A DNA stretch of 64,000 nucleotides from Bacteroidaceae bacterium HV4-6-C5C (GCA_007896885.1 VOIU01000013.1:37973-101972); one strand, 5' to 3'; counted from the stretch's first letter, positions 24,091 through 34,108 are shown. Notes: a model not told the origin generated them from the sequence alone. Numbers and translations: made by a program.

Positions 24091-26235
24091 TTAGTTTGAA
24101 GTGCTTTTCACACTCTCCAATTCTTTCTGAGTGTAAGCGAGAGATTTACCATTAGCGTAAAAACGTTGCTCGGCTTCTTTTTGTCGGGCTTGAGAGAAAT
24201 TGCTGACACGCTTCATATAACCGATTACTCTGGTTAGATAATCTACATTTTTACTATGGCATACCGGACACTCATTGAGGTAGCGCTTGTCTATATGATT
24301 ACAGTCGTTACAAACCGTATTCGGAATATTAAACGTAAAATAATTGCACCCTTCTTTGGCTGCAACACGAAGCAATTGCCGGTATTGCTCTTTGCTTAAA
24401 TGCTCTTCCAAATTCATGTGTAATGCCGATCCACCGGTGAGGTGATCGATATACCGATGCCCATGTAACTTGAATCTGTCTATAACATTCAGTGACTTAT
24501 CTTCTACAATGTAGAAATAACTGTTGTAACATTCGCGGAAAGTTTGGTAACCTGCTTCTTTATCCCATTTGGCATGTTTTACACCTACATTTTCAGCCGG
24601 AATCATTTCACAGTTGAATAAAACTTCTTTAGTCCGATATTTTTTATTGTATTTTTCAATGATGCCCAAAACTTCCTGAACAAATGTTTCGTACTTGGGA
24701 TTGTCATTGATCTCTATGCCTAGAAATTGAGCGGCTTCTACCAGTCCGTTTACCCCGATAGTGAGGTATTGCCTCCCCATACTAATATAACCGGCGTCGA
24801 ACAATGGCAACATGCCTTTAGATTGTAATAACTTTAAATTCTCATTATAAGCCAGCTGTACTTTATGAGCCAGGTCGATGACTTCTTCGAGAAAGAATGG
24901 ATATAGAATTCCTGATTTAACGGCATGTTGAATGCAACGGTTCAGATTAATGGTCAGTACACTTTTTGAGCCGGTTGATACTCCTCCGGCGCCGAGCGTA
25001 TAGCTAAATCCATTATCTTGTATCTCGTTGCGCAGCCTGCAACAACTGCTTAATGAATCGGCATTATCGCTCATATATGTGAAGAAGGAATGACCTTCGG
25101 CATACATCTCAGCTGTAAAGTCGCCATATTCCTTATCCATTACGTCACCATCTTTGCTAAGTAATGCCATGGTTTCTACCGGGAAGGTTAATATGGCTTT
25201 GGTGCGTTCTTTGTTGAACCACTTCATAAAGCGTTGTTGCAACCAGCTTAAAGATTCCCAATCCGGCTGACTGCCATCGGGGAAAACGAAATGTTCAAAT
25301 AGACTGTTGAAATAATACTTATCATAATAGGCTATGTTCCAGAAAACGGCTTGGAAGTTTCTTGCTCCTGTAGGCTGATTGATAGAGTAGACTATTTGTT
25401 CGAAACAGTCGGTGATTACTTTGTCTATGCTCCTGTGTTTCAACGATAAATCGCCCATTTTTTCGGGATCCTTATAATAGTCTTTTCCGTATTCTTTCCC
25501 AATGAAATAATTCATGTACATCAAGAATTCGGGTGTGGCACATGCTCCGCTTAGCATGCTCGACACAATAAATACCATATTGATAAAGCCTCCGCAAAAT
25601 GATTTTAAATTCGTGGGAGCTATAGAGTTACCTCCTATTGCAGTGGTACCATTGATGAGCCATGGATACATGGTGATACTGGCACAGTAATTAGCAAGGT
25701 TGGTTTCGTCATTCTTATAGATATAATGATGGTTTAACAGTTCAATATACCTGTCTGCAAGTTCTTTACCATACATATCCTTTAAGCGGTCGGTTAAAAG
25801 ACGTCGGTTTAAGCGGATAAAGTTTGCTTTAGGAAGTTCGCCGATTAGTGTGGCGATATTTTTATTTTCCACATTGGCATTGGCGTCGTATTTACTGCCA
25901 CTTGCCGGATTTGAAGCATCGCAATAGTCAATTAGAAAACGCAACTTATCGCGTACTTCACGATCTTCTAAATGTTTCTGGCGGTAAAGCATGAATGACT
26001 TGGCTACGGCATAATAGTGCTCTGCCATTAAAGCTATTTCCACTTGATTTTGAATGTCTTCCACACTACTTCCATCGCTTATGCTCACCCGGCTGAGAAT
26101 GTGAGTAATAACTTCTTGAGTTGCAAAACTACCGACAGATAAAAAAGCTTTACTAATAGCATTTCTGATTTTGTCTAAAGAAAAAAGTTCTTTTTTCCCG
26201 TCTCTTTTTACAATAAATACCTCTGAATTGATCAT
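24091..26235 (-). CDS. nrdD: Anaerobic ribonucleoside-triphosphate reductase, class III
   Basis: About 714 residues. An ATP-cone occupies roughly residues 1-90 (VIVKRDGKKELFSLDKI order). The catalytic barrel follows, with SSCCRLRN and the zinc-binding CNDCN...CPVC near the C-terminus. RVIGYMKRVS near residue 680 is the glycyl radical loop; most members have a very similar RVxGY. A TTG at 26259 also opens the frame but ATG at 26235 is preferred. It makes deoxynucleotides without oxygen, in line with an anaerobe. A cobalamin riboswitch lies about 140 nt upstream on the same strand, so B12 probably lowers expression when a B12-dependent class II reductase is available. That reductase is not in the window. 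Confidence 0.94.
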   Translation of the reverse strand: MINSEVFIVKRDGKKELFSLDKIRNAISKAFLSVGSFATQEVITHILSRVSISDGSSVEDIQNQVEIALMAEHYYAVAKSFMLYRQKHLEDREVRDKLRFLIDYCDASNPASGSKYDANANVENKNIATLIGELPKANFIRLNRRLLTDRLKDMYGKELADRYIELLNHHYIYKNDETNLANYCASITMYPWLINGTTAIGGNSIAPTNLKSFCGGFINMVFIVSSMLSGACATPEFLMYMNYFIGKEYGKDYYKDPEKMGDLSLKHRSIDKVITDCFEQIVYSINQPTGARNFQAVFWNIAYYDKYYFNSLFEHFVFPDGSQPDWESLSWLQQRFMKWFNKERTKAILTFPVETMALLSKDGDVMDKEYGDFTAEMYAEGHSFFTYMSDNADSLSSCCRLRNEIQDNGFSYTLGAGGVSTGSKSVLTINLNRCIQHAVKSGILYPFFLEEVIDLAHKVQLAYNENLKLLQSKGMLPLFDAGYISMGRQYLTIGVNGLVEAAQFLGIEINDNPKYETFVQEVLGIIEKYNKKYRTKEVLFNCEMIPAENVGVKHAKWDKEAGYQTFRECYNSYFYIVEDKSLNVIDRFKLHGHRYIDHLTGGSALHMNLEEHLSKEQYRQLLRVAAKEGCNYFTFNIPNTVCNDCNHIDKRYLNECPVCHSKNVDYLTRVIGYMKRVSNFSQARQKEAEQRFYANGKSLAYTQKELESVKSTSN

Positions 26236-26375
26236 ACTAATAAACTTAAGATTCGACAATTAAAATTATTAACATTGAACAAACCAATAAATGACAACTC
26301 GTGCAACAGAGTAATAAAATGGATCAAACGGATACATCCTATTGCTTTTCACCCGAAAGCCATGAATGAGTGTAA

Positions 26376-26573
26376 TGTTATAGGCAGGTCTTCTGACTCG
26401 TTTCTGTTACTATGCCTTCCCGATCTATTTATAATCAGTGGTTTATGAGTGTAGTAACATGCGCTTTGCACATTGTGCATGAGGAAACTTACAGCTACGG
26501 GGATAGTTCTTGATTTTCACAAGATTCCCTTTTAATTCCGTATCATACTGGTGATGATCGTGAAACCTATATG
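26376..26573 (-). ncRNA. Cobalamin (B12) riboswitch upstream of nrdDG
   Basis: Read on the minus strand, the conserved parts occur in the right order: AAAAGGGAATC, GTGAAAATC, CCCCGTAGCTGTAAG, ACCACTG, CGGGAAGGC and finally GAGTCAGAAGACCTGCC. This is the AdoCbl-type B12 box with its closing stem. A promoter box TAACTTTG (minus strand, 26578-26585) would begin the transcript just before it. Downstream the segment 26350-26370 can form a small hairpin. The target is the class III reductase gene starting at 26235. Confidence 0.93.
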
Positions 26574-26577
26574 CTGA

Positions 26578-26585
26578 CAAAGTTA
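26578..26585 (-). promoter_or_regulatory. Putative -7 box for riboswitch-nrdDG transcript
   Basis: The minus strand reads TAACTTTG, an exact TAnnTTTG, positioned so that the transcript starts at the 5' edge of the cobalamin riboswitch. No clear TTG -33 element is visible at the expected distance. Confidence 0.5.
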
Positions 26586-26884
26586 GAAATAAAATTTATA
26601 TTCCTACGGTTAAGTGGAAAAAGAATATCAAAAGATAAATTCAATTCCAAAGAAAGATTTTAAATTAATTATTGTGTATTTTGTTTGTTGGTAAGTGTAT
26701 TTTGCCGAGCTTGAATGATAGAACGATTCACTTGAATATTAGCTGACATCTGTACTTAATTATAAAAAGCAATTTGATAAACTGAAAAAGATTGGACTCT
26801 GTTAATACTGTTTTAAAAAGTATTATCACAAGAACTTATTTCATGCACTATACGTTCATTAATAACACTAAAAATTAAATAGTT

Positions 26885-27943
26885 ATGGCACATTCTGAAA
26901 TAGTACAATTGTTAGGTGATCAGAGCGATTATCTTTTGAAACATGTGAGCAAAACGATTGATAAGTCGTTAATTCACGCTCCCGGAGCTGATGTGATTGA
27001 TCGGTTGTGGATTGATTCAGACAGGAATATTCCGACATTGAATAATCTTCAACGGATTTTTGGCCATGGTCGGCTTGCCAATACCGGGTATGTCTCCATA
27101 TTGCCGGTAGATCAGGGTATTGAGCATACAGCTGGTGCTTCTTTTGCACCGAATCCTCTATATTTTGATCCTGAGAATATTATTAAGTTGGGAATCGAAG
27201 CTGAATGTAATGCAGTGGCCACTACTTATGGTGTTCTGGCTTCCGTGGCTAGAAAATATGCTCATAAGATTCCATTTGTAGTGAAGATCAATCATAATGA
27301 GTTATTGACTTATCCGAATTCTTATAATCAAATAATGTTCGGAACGATTAAAGAAGCATGGAATCTGGGTGCTGCGGCGGTAGGTGCTACGATTTACTTT
27401 GGTTCGGAAGATAGCCGTAGGCAGATTGTTGAAGTTGCCGAAGCTTTTGAATATGCTCATGAGTTAGGTATGGCAACAATTCTTTGGTGTTACCTGCGTA
27501 ATGATGGTTTCAAAAAAGATGGCGTCGATTATCATAGTGCTGCCGATTTGACGGGTCAGGCAAATCATTTGGGAGTAACGATAAAAGCAGATATAGTGAA
27601 GCAGAAACTGCCGACTAATAACGGTGGATTTACAGCGATTAAGTTTGCTAAGAGCAGTCCGGCAATGTATGATAAATTGGCTTCTAATCATCCTATTGAC
27701 CTTTGTCGCTATCAGGTTGCAAATGGTTATATGGGTAGAGTTGGTTTGATTAATTCGGGAGGAGAGTCCCATGGTGAAAGCGATTTGAAAGATGCTGTAT
27801 ATACTGCTGTGGTAAATAAGCGTGCCGGTGGTATGGGATTGATTTGTGGTCGTAAAGCTTTCCAGAAACCGATGAATGAAGGTGTTGAACTGATTCAGGC
27901 TATTCAAGACGTCTATTTGGATCAAGATATCACACTCGCTTGA
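26885..27943 (+). CDS. fbaB: Class I fructose-bisphosphate aldolase (DhnA/FbaB type)
   Basis: 352 residues. [10 protein letters not shown] at about residue 75 and the Schiff-base lysine region [12 protein letters not shown] near residue 235 are typical of DhnA-type class I aldolases, as is [17 protein letters not shown] near the C-terminus (phosphate-binding). It cleaves fructose 1,6-bisphosphate in the cytoplasm, serving glycolysis and gluconeogenesis. The gene stands alone. Its stop is followed by a compound hairpin and T-run at 27985-28085, and upstream is a non-coding stretch that includes the divergent riboswitch. I see no clear -7 box. Confidence 0.93.
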   Translation: MAHSEIVQLLGDQSDYLLKHVSKTIDKSLIHAPGADVIDRLWIDSDRNIPTLNNLQRIFGHGRLANTGYVSILPVDQGIEHTAGASFAPNPLYFDPENIIKLGIEAECNAVATTYGVLASVARKYAHKIPFVVKINHNELLTYPNSYNQIMFGTIKEAWNLGAAAVGATIYFGSEDSRRQIVEVAEAFEYAHELGMATILWCYLRNDGFKKDGVDYHSAADLTGQANHLGVTIKADIVKQKLPTNNGGFTAIKFAKSSPAMYDKLASNHPIDLCRYQVANGYMGRVGLINSGGESHGESDLKDAVYTAVVNKRAGGMGLICGRKAFQKPMNEGVELIQAIQDVYLDQDITLA

Positions 27944-27984
27944 TATACTCTTGTTTCGGTTTATCATACTTTGTAAAAAAATAG

Positions 27985-28085
27985 AGGTGCGGCAGAGAAA
28001 TCGGATGTTAGGTTTATCTCACATATTTTATCCATGGTTGAGATAATTCTTCGGACGTTTTTTTGCCACACCTTCTTTTTTGTTT
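27985..28085 (+). terminator. Compound hairpin terminator after fbaB
   Basis: AGGTGCGGCA (27985-27994) pairs with TGCCACACCT (28064-28073) with one G-U-like mismatch. Inside, TTATCTCA pairs with TGAGATAA. A T-rich run follows (TTCTTTTTTG). This separates the aldolase from the next riboswitch-controlled unit. Confidence 0.6.
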
Positions 28086-28148
28086 TAAAATAGTTGTTAT
28101 TTTCAAGCTTCTCTTTATTTGCTTTTATACTTTGTTCCATTTTATTCT

Positions 28149-28156
28149 TATCTTTG
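28149..28156 (+). promoter_or_regulatory. Putative -7 box for second cobalamin riboswitch unit
   Basis: TATCTTTG is an exact TAnnTTTG and ends about 9 nt before the 5' edge of the riboswitch. The best TTTG upstream is not at the ideal distance. Confidence 0.5.
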
Positions 28157-28164
28157 CCACGAAT

Positions 28165-28378
28165 TGGTTTTGAATGATTATTCCATCATTTAAATTAAAA
28201 GGGAATCGGGTGTAAATCCCGTACAGTCCCGCTGCTGTGAAGCTCCATCATTTAAACTCTTCATTAACGACTTTTTCCACTGGTTGAATTTATGCCGGGA
28301 AGGATTTGGAGAGGGAGTCAGTCAGAAGACCTGCCATTCACAAAAAGAACTATTTCTGCTCGTGGGATAGGGAAATAG
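28165..28378 (+). ncRNA. Cobalamin (B12) riboswitch upstream of CWC protein and AspT-like transporter
   Basis: Conserved parts on the plus strand: AAAAGGGAATCGGGTG, TAAATCCCGTACAGTCCC, GCTGCTGTGA, CCACTGG, GCCGGGAAGG and GTCAGAAGACCTGCC (ending at 28335). After this, CTATTTC and GAAATAG (about 28350-28378) form a stem that may be the expression platform close to the ribosome site of the gene at 28415. The transcript includes at least the two genes that follow. Confidence 0.93.
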
Positions 28379-28414
28379 CTGTAAAATCTTTGTTTAATCT
28401 AAAAAAGAGAAGGT

Positions 28415-28627
28415 ATGCCTAAAAGAAAGGTATGTCCACGTTGTGGTGCGACATTTGAATGCTTACATGATCAAATTGCATTATGTCATTGTGCGACTGT
28501 GCGACTTGATAAAAATTCGCTTAATTATGTGAAAGCTAATTATTCGGACTGTTTATGTCATGACTGTTTGCTGGAGATTAAAAAAACTTTGTCTGAAGAA
28601 CGAATAAATGATACTAAAATATTATGA
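28415..28627 (+). CDS. Cysteine-rich CWC family small protein
   Basis: 70 residues with seven or more Cys: CPRCGATF, then [11 protein letters not shown] and CLCHDC. This is the Cys-rich CWC pattern (PF14375) found in small proteins that accompany cobalamin-related genes in Bacteroidetes. It probably binds a metal such as zinc; its function is unknown. It is the first gene after the cobalamin riboswitch and overlaps the transporter start by 4 nt (ATGATG region), so translation is coupled. Confidence 0.85.
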   Translation: MPKRKVCPRCGATFECLHDQIALCHCATVRLDKNSLNYVKANYSDCLCHDCLLEIKKTLSEERINDTKIL

Positions 28628-30315
28628 TGGATTTTATTAGTAATATGTTTCAAGGCTACCCCGATCTTTGGGGTGGGGGAGTTGCCCATTCTGTACTTAT
28701 CCTTTCTCTTGTGATAGCTTTTGGTATTATCCTGGCTAAAATAAAAATAGCGGGAATATCGTTGGGCGTAACATGGATACTTTTTGTTGGCATTGTATTT
28801 GGACATTTTGATTTGAATCTGGATGAACACCTGCTTCATTTTATGAAAGAATTCGGGTTGATATTATTTGTATACTCTATAGGCTTACAAGTTGGACCCG
28901 GTTTTTTTTCCGCTTTTAAGAAAGGGGGACTCACGCTAAATGTTATTGCAATGATGGTGGTTTTTTTAGGTGTTTCCATTACGGTAATGCTTCACTTTAT
29001 CACGGGGATTCCGATAACGACAATGGTTGGTATTTTATCGGGAGCAGTGACTAATACTCCCGGACTTGGCGCCGCTCAACAGGCTAATAGTGATTTGAAT
29101 GGAGTGGATGCTCCGGAAATAGCTTTGGGATATGCAGTTGCTTATCCTCTTGGGGTGGTGGGTATTATATTGTCTTTGTTACTTTTAAAGTTCGTTTTCC
29201 GTGTTAATACTAAGAAAGAGGAAGATGAAGCGGAGAGCGGATTAGGGCATCTGCAAGAACTAACGGTTCGCCCTATATCACTGGAGATTCGTAATGAAGC
29301 GATTGACGGTAAGCGGGTAAAAGACATACGTCCCTTGGTAAACCGGCAGTTTGTCATTTCGCGTATACGTCATCATAGCGGCGATCAAACGGCTGAGCTG
29401 GTCAACTCGGATACGGTGTTACATTTGGATGATCAGATCTTGCTCATTTCGAACCCGAAAGATATAGAGGCTATTGCTGTGTTCTTTGGAAAACAGGTTA
29501 ATGTGGAATGGGAGCAACTCAATAAAGAACTTATTTCCCGTCGCATATTGATTACTAAACCGGAACTTAATGGAAAGACTTTATCGCAATTGAAAATTCG
29601 CAATAATTTTGGAGCTAGTGTAACCCGCGTCAATCGTTCAGGAGTGGATTTGGTTGCTTCCCCTCAATTGCAGCTTCAAATGGGAGACCGTGTTACCGTA
29701 GTTGGCAGCGAGCTTGCCGTGGGGCATGCTGAGAAGGTTTTGGGAAATTCAATGAAGCGTTTGGATCATCCTAATCTTATTCCTATTTTTCTTGGTATTG
29801 CATTGGGTTGCATCCTTGGAAGCTTACCTTTTGCTTTTCCCGGCATTCCCCAACCTGTAAAACTAGGGTTAGCAGGTGGTCCTCTGATTGTATCCATTCT
29901 TATAAGTAGATTTGGTCCGAAATATAAGCTCATCACCTATACTACAATGAGTGCTAATTTAATGCTGCGTGAAATAGGTATTGCTATTTTTCTTGCATGC
30001 GTGGGGCTAGGAGCCGGTGAAGGTTTTATTGATACGATTATTTATAAGGGTGGGTATGTTTGGATTGGCTACGGTGTTGTCATTACCATGGTTCCATTGC
30101 TTATAGCCGGTATTGTAGGACGCTATCTTTTCAAGCTTAATTATTATACTTTGGCAGGTGTCTTGTCCGGTTCAATGACCGATCCCCCTGCTTTGGCTTA
30201 TTCGAATGATCTCACTTCCACAGATGCTCCTGCGGTAGGTTATGCTACTGTATATCCACTGACAATGTTTTTGAGGGTGTTAACGGCGCAATTATTAATA
30301 ATTTTATTAGCATAA
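28624..30315 (+). CDS. AspT/YidE-type transporter with two RCK_C domains
   Basis: 563 residues. Two membrane halves of five or six helices each ([16 protein letters not shown] and onward; [17 protein letters not shown] and onward) flank a soluble centre with two RCK_C/TrkA-C repeats ([13 protein letters not shown] and [11 protein letters not shown]). Both halves carry the repeat [13 protein letters not shown] / [12 protein letters not shown] typical of the aspartate:alanine exchanger (AAE) family. Substrates of most YidE-like members are unknown. The B12 riboswitch suggests transport linked to cobalamin, cobalt or a B12-affected pathway; this is inference. It overlaps the CWC gene. Confidence 0.9.
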   Translation: MMDFISNMFQGYPDLWGGGVAHSVLILSLVIAFGIILAKIKIAGISLGVTWILFVGIVFGHFDLNLDEHLLHFMKEFGLILFVYSIGLQVGPGFFSAFKKGGLTLNVIAMMVVFLGVSITVMLHFITGIPITTMVGILSGAVTNTPGLGAAQQANSDLNGVDAPEIALGYAVAYPLGVVGIILSLLLLKFVFRVNTKKEEDEAESGLGHLQELTVRPISLEIRNEAIDGKRVKDIRPLVNRQFVISRIRHHSGDQTAELVNSDTVLHLDDQILLISNPKDIEAIAVFFGKQVNVEWEQLNKELISRRILITKPELNGKTLSQLKIRNNFGASVTRVNRSGVDLVASPQLQLQMGDRVTVVGSELAVGHAEKVLGNSMKRLDHPNLIPIFLGIALGCILGSLPFAFPGIPQPVKLGLAGGPLIVSILISRFGPKYKLITYTTMSANLMLREIGIAIFLACVGLGAGEGFIDTIIYKGGYVWIGYGVVITMVPLLIAGIVGRYLFKLNYYTLAGVLSGSMTDPPALAYSNDLTSTDAPAVGYATVYPLTMFLRVLTAQLLIILLA

Positions 30316-30465
30316 TTTCATTCTGAATGATTACTTTTGAATTGATTATTTAGAATATGTCGGTATTTGCATTGATGTAAAGCTCTGTTATTCTAAAAAG
30401 CTTATTAAAGAAAAAATGAAGTTAGCTGCATTTAAGAATGCAGCTGATGCTTAATCATTATATGA

Positions 30466-31356
30466 ATGGATAAAATGCAAGAACAGAATTATAGCCCGAG
30501 TTTACTAAAGCAGTTGTTAATCTTTCAGAAAGATGAAGCTACTTCCGAAATAATATACCGGAAGCTTGCTGAGATAGAAAAAGATCCTGCTAACAAAGAA
30601 ATTTTGCATCGGATTGCAGCTGATGAGAAGAAACACTATATAGCGTTACGAAGCCATACAAAGCGAGATGTATCTCCGAATAAATTCAGGATATCTCTCT
30701 ATGTTTGGCTGGCTCGCATTTTCGGTTTGACTTTTGCCGTCCGTCAGATGGAAATCACAGAAAAGGATGCAAGCGCTACTTATACCCAACATGAAGACTT
30801 GGAGCATTTGTCTGAAATGGCCCGTGACGAGGAATTGCACGAGCAGCAATTGATTGGATTGATAAATGAAGAGCGGCTGGAATATATGAGCTCCGTAGTA
30901 CTGGGATTAAATGATGCGTTGGTCGAATTTACGGGTGCATTGGCAGGCTTTACCCTAGCTCTGAATGATACGAAATTGATAGCATTGACCGGTAGTATAA
31001 CCGGTATTGCCGCTGCCTTGTCTATGGCTTCATCTGAATATTTGTCGACTAAATCGGATAAAGACCCTTCTAAACATCCGGTCAAAGCAGCTATTTACAC
31101 GGGTATAGCCTATATTATAACAGTAGTGGCTTTGGTTATGCCTTTCATTTTACTCTCTAGTACAATGTTGGCACTTGGTATCATGCTGATAATGGCTTTG
31201 CTTATTATTGCGTTCTTCAATTTCTATTATTCAGTCGCACGCAATGAAAACTTCAAACGGCGTTTTTTGGAAATGGCTGTTTTAAGTTTCTCTGTTGCCG
31301 CCTTGAGTTTTTTGATCGGTTATTTACTGAAGACGGTGACTGGCATAGAAGCATAA
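30466..31356 (+). CDS. mbfA: MbfA-like fusion: ferritin-like domain plus VIT1/CCC1 iron transporter
   Basis: 296 residues. The N-terminal 140 residues are a rubrerythrin/ferritin-like helical bundle with metal-ligand sets (KDEATSEIIYRKLAEIE, ADEKKHY and DEELHEQQL). The C-terminal part has five membrane helices of the VIT1/CCC1 family (GLNDALVEFTGALAGFT is its signature, then SMASSEYLS). Such MbfA proteins export or sequester iron and protect against iron and peroxide stress. The gene stands alone; the region 31394-31452 downstream carries a strong inverted repeat. It complements the iron-starvation block upstream. The call is firm for domains; direction of transport is from family knowledge. 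Confidence 0.9.
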   Translation: MDKMQEQNYSPSLLKQLLIFQKDEATSEIIYRKLAEIEKDPANKEILHRIAADEKKHYIALRSHTKRDVSPNKFRISLYVWLARIFGLTFAVRQMEITEKDASATYTQHEDLEHLSEMARDEELHEQQLIGLINEERLEYMSSVVLGLNDALVEFTGALAGFTLALNDTKLIALTGSITGIAAALSMASSEYLSTKSDKDPSKHPVKAAIYTGIAYIITVVALVMPFILLSSTMLALGIMLIMALLIIAFFNFYYSVARNENFKRRFLEMAVLSFSVAALSFLIGYLLKTVTGIEA

Positions 31357-31393
31357 TTTTTAGCGATAATAGAAATTTATCTGCATAATAATA

Positions 31394-31452
31394 GAGGGAG
31401 CCAAGCATTTCATATCGATCATGTGAAAATCGAAAATCTTATACGCTCCCTC
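31394..31452. repeat. Nested inverted repeat between convergent genes
   Basis: GAGGGAGC (31394-31401) pairs perfectly with GCTCCCTC (31445-31452). Within it, ATTTCAT and ATGTGAAAT-like segments form an inner stem. Flanking ATAAT and ATTAT extend the symmetry. There is no T-run, so it is not an obvious terminator; an mRNA end stabiliser or small RNA is possible. Confidence 0.5.
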
Positions 31453-31528
31453 GATCATATTATAGTGAAAAAAGCGATTAGTATTATTGCTGCATTTTAT
31501 ACTGATTTGTTTTATATCCTAAGCTAAG

Positions 31529-32164
31529 TTATTTCTTATCAGTATTGGCTGAAGAATTTGCTTTCTTTGCCAATTCAAACAGGGAGGGATCAAGATGACA
31601 ATATCCTCCGGGGTTTTTGTCTAAATAATCTTGATGATACTCTTCGGCTTTGTAGAAGTTCTCAAGTTCTTTCACCTCTACAACGAGAGGCTTGGTATAT
31701 TTCTTTGCAATGTCTTCGATGATGGAATGGATTATTGCAAGGTCTGATTTATCCGTATAATATATACCTGTACGATATTGTGTGCCGACATCATGCCCTT
31801 GTTGGTTGAGTATTGTGGGATCTATAGTTTTGAAATAAAGCTCTAGAATTTGCTTTAATGCTACCTTCTGAGGATCATATTGTACTTTAACCGTTTCGGC
31901 AAAGTTTGTTGTCCCAGTGCATACTTGTTGGTAGGTTGGGTTTGCGATATTTCCGTTAGCGTACCCCACTTGTGTACTTTCTACTCCATTTATAAATTTC
32001 AAGAAGTGTTCTGTTCCCCAGAAACAGCCTCCGGCTAGGTAAATTTCTTTATTCATTTTATTTTTCTTTATTGATTTTCCTTTTTGTCCCATGCTTGTTG
32101 AGAGGGTAAATGTACATAAAGCACATAAAATACCGAGTATTCCCAAATAAGTATTCCTTTTCAT
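31529..32164 (-). CDS. msrA: Peptide-methionine (S)-S-oxide reductase with signal peptide
   Basis: 211 residues from ATG at 32164. A hydrophobic N-terminus (YLGILGILCALCTFTLSTS) acts as a signal or anchor, then the catalytic GGCFWGTEHFL (Cys about residue 43) and the substrate-binding YANGN and QGHDVGTQYRTGIYY follow. It reduces methionine-S-sulfoxide in proteins and here would act in the periplasm. An upstream in-frame ATG at 32191 is less likely. The stop is close to a T-rich zone. No fused MsrB is seen. Confidence 0.93.
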   Translation of the reverse strand: MKRNTYLGILGILCALCTFTLSTSMGQKGKSIKKNKMNKEIYLAGGCFWGTEHFLKFINGVESTQVGYANGNIANPTYQQVCTGTTNFAETVKVQYDPQKVALKQILELYFKTIDPTILNQQGHDVGTQYRTGIYYTDKSDLAIIHSIIEDIAKKYTKPLVVEVKELENFYKAEEYHQDYLDKNPGGYCHLDPSLFELAKKANSSANTDKK

Positions 32165-32585
32165 TTTTATTTTGTTTTCTACTATTAACAATCAAAACGC
32201 CAAAAATATTGTTTAATAACAAAAATCTATGTTTCTGTAGAATGAATGTACACGGAATATATATGCAGAAAAATAAACTGAATGAGCGTTGCCGAATTTG
32301 TTCTTATGGTATAATATTAGCACTTAAAGGTGGTGGTTTTTTTAACTATTAAGCATTCAAACTATCTTGTGTTATGTTAGTATTACACATATATCACATT
32401 TTTGCGCAATACGGAATTAACAAATTCTGGATAATGCAACCTCCATGTGGCAAAATCAAAGTTCTTTATATCGAATTTGAATAAAAATGATTTTGAACTG
32501 TGTTTTATGATGTTTGTATGTTCGCTTTTTCCTAATTTTGCAGAACAAAACAGATTACAATAGGTATTATAAAAAGCATGTAGAT
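32165..32585. other. Non-coding stretch between msrA and ndh
   Basis: This gap is AT-rich. It carries the promoter region of msrA (minus) and, at 32533-32540, TAATTTTG, an exact TAnnTTTG with TTTG 16 nt upstream, which would start the ndh transcript about 40 nt before its ATG. A short open frame on the plus strand at 32110-32352 has no coding look. Confidence 0.6.
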
Positions 32586-34001
32586 ATGAGTCTTAACATT
32601 GCAAAAAACGAAAAAAAACGTGTAGTTATTGTAGGTGGTGGTTTTGGTGGCTTAACTCTAGCTAACAAGTTAAAGAAGTCTGGTTTTCAAGTCGTATTAT
32701 TCGATAAGAATAATTATCATCAATTCCCACCTCTTATTTACCAAGTGGCATCGGCAGGTATAGAGCCGAGTTCAATTTCTTTTCCTTTCCGCAAAAATTT
32801 TCAAAGAAGAAAAAATTTCTTCTTTCGTATGGCGGAAGTACGGGCAGTCTTTCCGGAACGTAAAATGATTCAAACGTCCATAGGTAAGGCTGAATATGAT
32901 TATTTAGTATTTGCAGCGGGAACAACTAGTAATTTCTTCGGTAACAAGCATATTGAAGCTGAAGCGATGCCTATGAAAACCGTTTCCGAAGCAATGGGGT
33001 TGCGGAATGCTATTCTTGCCAATCTTGAACGGGCACTTACTTGTGCCACAAAACTGGAACAGCAGGAATTACTCAATGTGGTTATTGTGGGTGGCGGCGC
33101 AACGGGTGTGGAAATTGCCGGCGTGCTATCCGAGATGAAGCGCTTTGTGCTTCCGAATGACTATCCGGACTTGCCAACCAGCTTAATGCACATTTATTTG
33201 GTTGAGGCAGGACCGCGTTTACTTTCCGCTATGTCTGAAGAGTCTTCTCGGCATGCCGAGCAATTCCTTCGTGAAATGGGTGTGAATATTTTACTCAATA
33301 AGATGGTAGTTGACTATCGAGATCACAAAGTTATGCTGGGTGATGGTAGTGAAATAGCCACTCGTACTTTTATCTGGGTAAGTGGTGTGAAGGGTGTCAC
33401 TATAGGGAATATACCAAAAGAAGTAATGGGTAGAGGCAATCGCATAAAAGTGGATGCTTATAATCGTGTAGAAGGTTATGATAATATCTTTGCGATTGGT
33501 GATCAATGTATTCAATTTGCCGATGAAGATTATCCTAATGGGCACCCGCAATTGGCGCAAGTTGCCATTCAACAAGGGAAGTTATTGGCGAAGAATCTTG
33601 TTCGGATTTCTAAAGGTAAGGAGCCTAAAGCATTCAGTTACGTTAACTTAGGTGCGATGGCTACCGTTGGACGAAATCGTGCTGTTGCTGAGTTTAGTAA
33701 AATAAAAATGCATGGTTGGTTTGCATGGGTGGTGTGGCTTGTAGTACATTTACGCTCTATTCTGGGTGTCCGCAATAAACTAGTCGTTTTCCTTAATTGG
33801 GTTTGGAATTACTTTACTTATGATCAATCATTGCGTATGGTTGTTTATTCTCGCAAGGCCAAAGAAATACGTGAGCGTGAGAGAATAGAAGCTAACACCC
33901 ATTGGGCGGAAGATATTTTAAAAGAAGAAAGTGAAGACACGGCTGCTTCCATTATGGCTTTGAAAAATGAAGCATTGGAAGAACTGGATCGCTTAAAATA
34001 A
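32586..34001 (+). CDS. ndh: Type II NADH:quinone oxidoreductase (NDH-2-like, FAD)
   Basis: 471 residues from ATG at 32586; an earlier ATG at 32514 lies upstream of the TAATTTTG promoter box and is rejected. The FAD-binding VVIVGGGFGGLTLA is at about residues 13-26 and the NADH-binding VVIVGGGATGVEIAGVLSE near residue 160. FAIGDQCIQF near 305 is the second FAD contact. The C-terminal 60 residues contain a hydrophobic helix (WFAWVVWLVVHLRSI) and an amphipathic tail for membrane binding. It passes electrons from NADH to quinone without pumping protons. Confidence 0.92.
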   Translation: MSLNIAKNEKKRVVIVGGGFGGLTLANKLKKSGFQVVLFDKNNYHQFPPLIYQVASAGIEPSSISFPFRKNFQRRKNFFFRMAEVRAVFPERKMIQTSIGKAEYDYLVFAAGTTSNFFGNKHIEAEAMPMKTVSEAMGLRNAILANLERALTCATKLEQQELLNVVIVGGGATGVEIAGVLSEMKRFVLPNDYPDLPTSLMHIYLVEAGPRLLSAMSEESSRHAEQFLREMGVNILLNKMVVDYRDHKVMLGDGSEIATRTFIWVSGVKGVTIGNIPKEVMGRGNRIKVDAYNRVEGYDNIFAIGDQCIQFADEDYPNGHPQLAQVAIQQGKLLAKNLVRISKGKEPKAFSYVNLGAMATVGRNRAVAEFSKIKMHGWFAWVVWLVVHLRSILGVRNKLVVFLNWVWNYFTYDQSLRMVVYSRKAKEIRERERIEANTHWAEDILKEESEDTAASIMALKNEALEELDRLK

Positions 34002-34066
34002 TATATTTTCGGGCTTTGTGAAAAGCCTCTAAATATTTTTTAAATACCTCATTCTAACTTTATGGA

Positions 34067-34108
34067 CCGGACAACGATAGTATTAGTTTGTTGTCCGGAT
34101 TCTTTTTA
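34067..34108 (+). terminator. Rho-independent terminator after ndh
   Basis: CCGGACAAC (34067-34075) pairs perfectly with GTTGTCCGG (34090-34098), followed by ATTCTTTTT. A smaller hairpin (GGCTTT/AAAGCC around 34012-34027) precedes it. Confidence 0.88.

Noticed and set aside
32110..32352. Plus-strand open frame of 80 codons between msrA and ndh
   Set aside because: No ribosome site, no family resemblance, and it partly overlaps the msrA start region.
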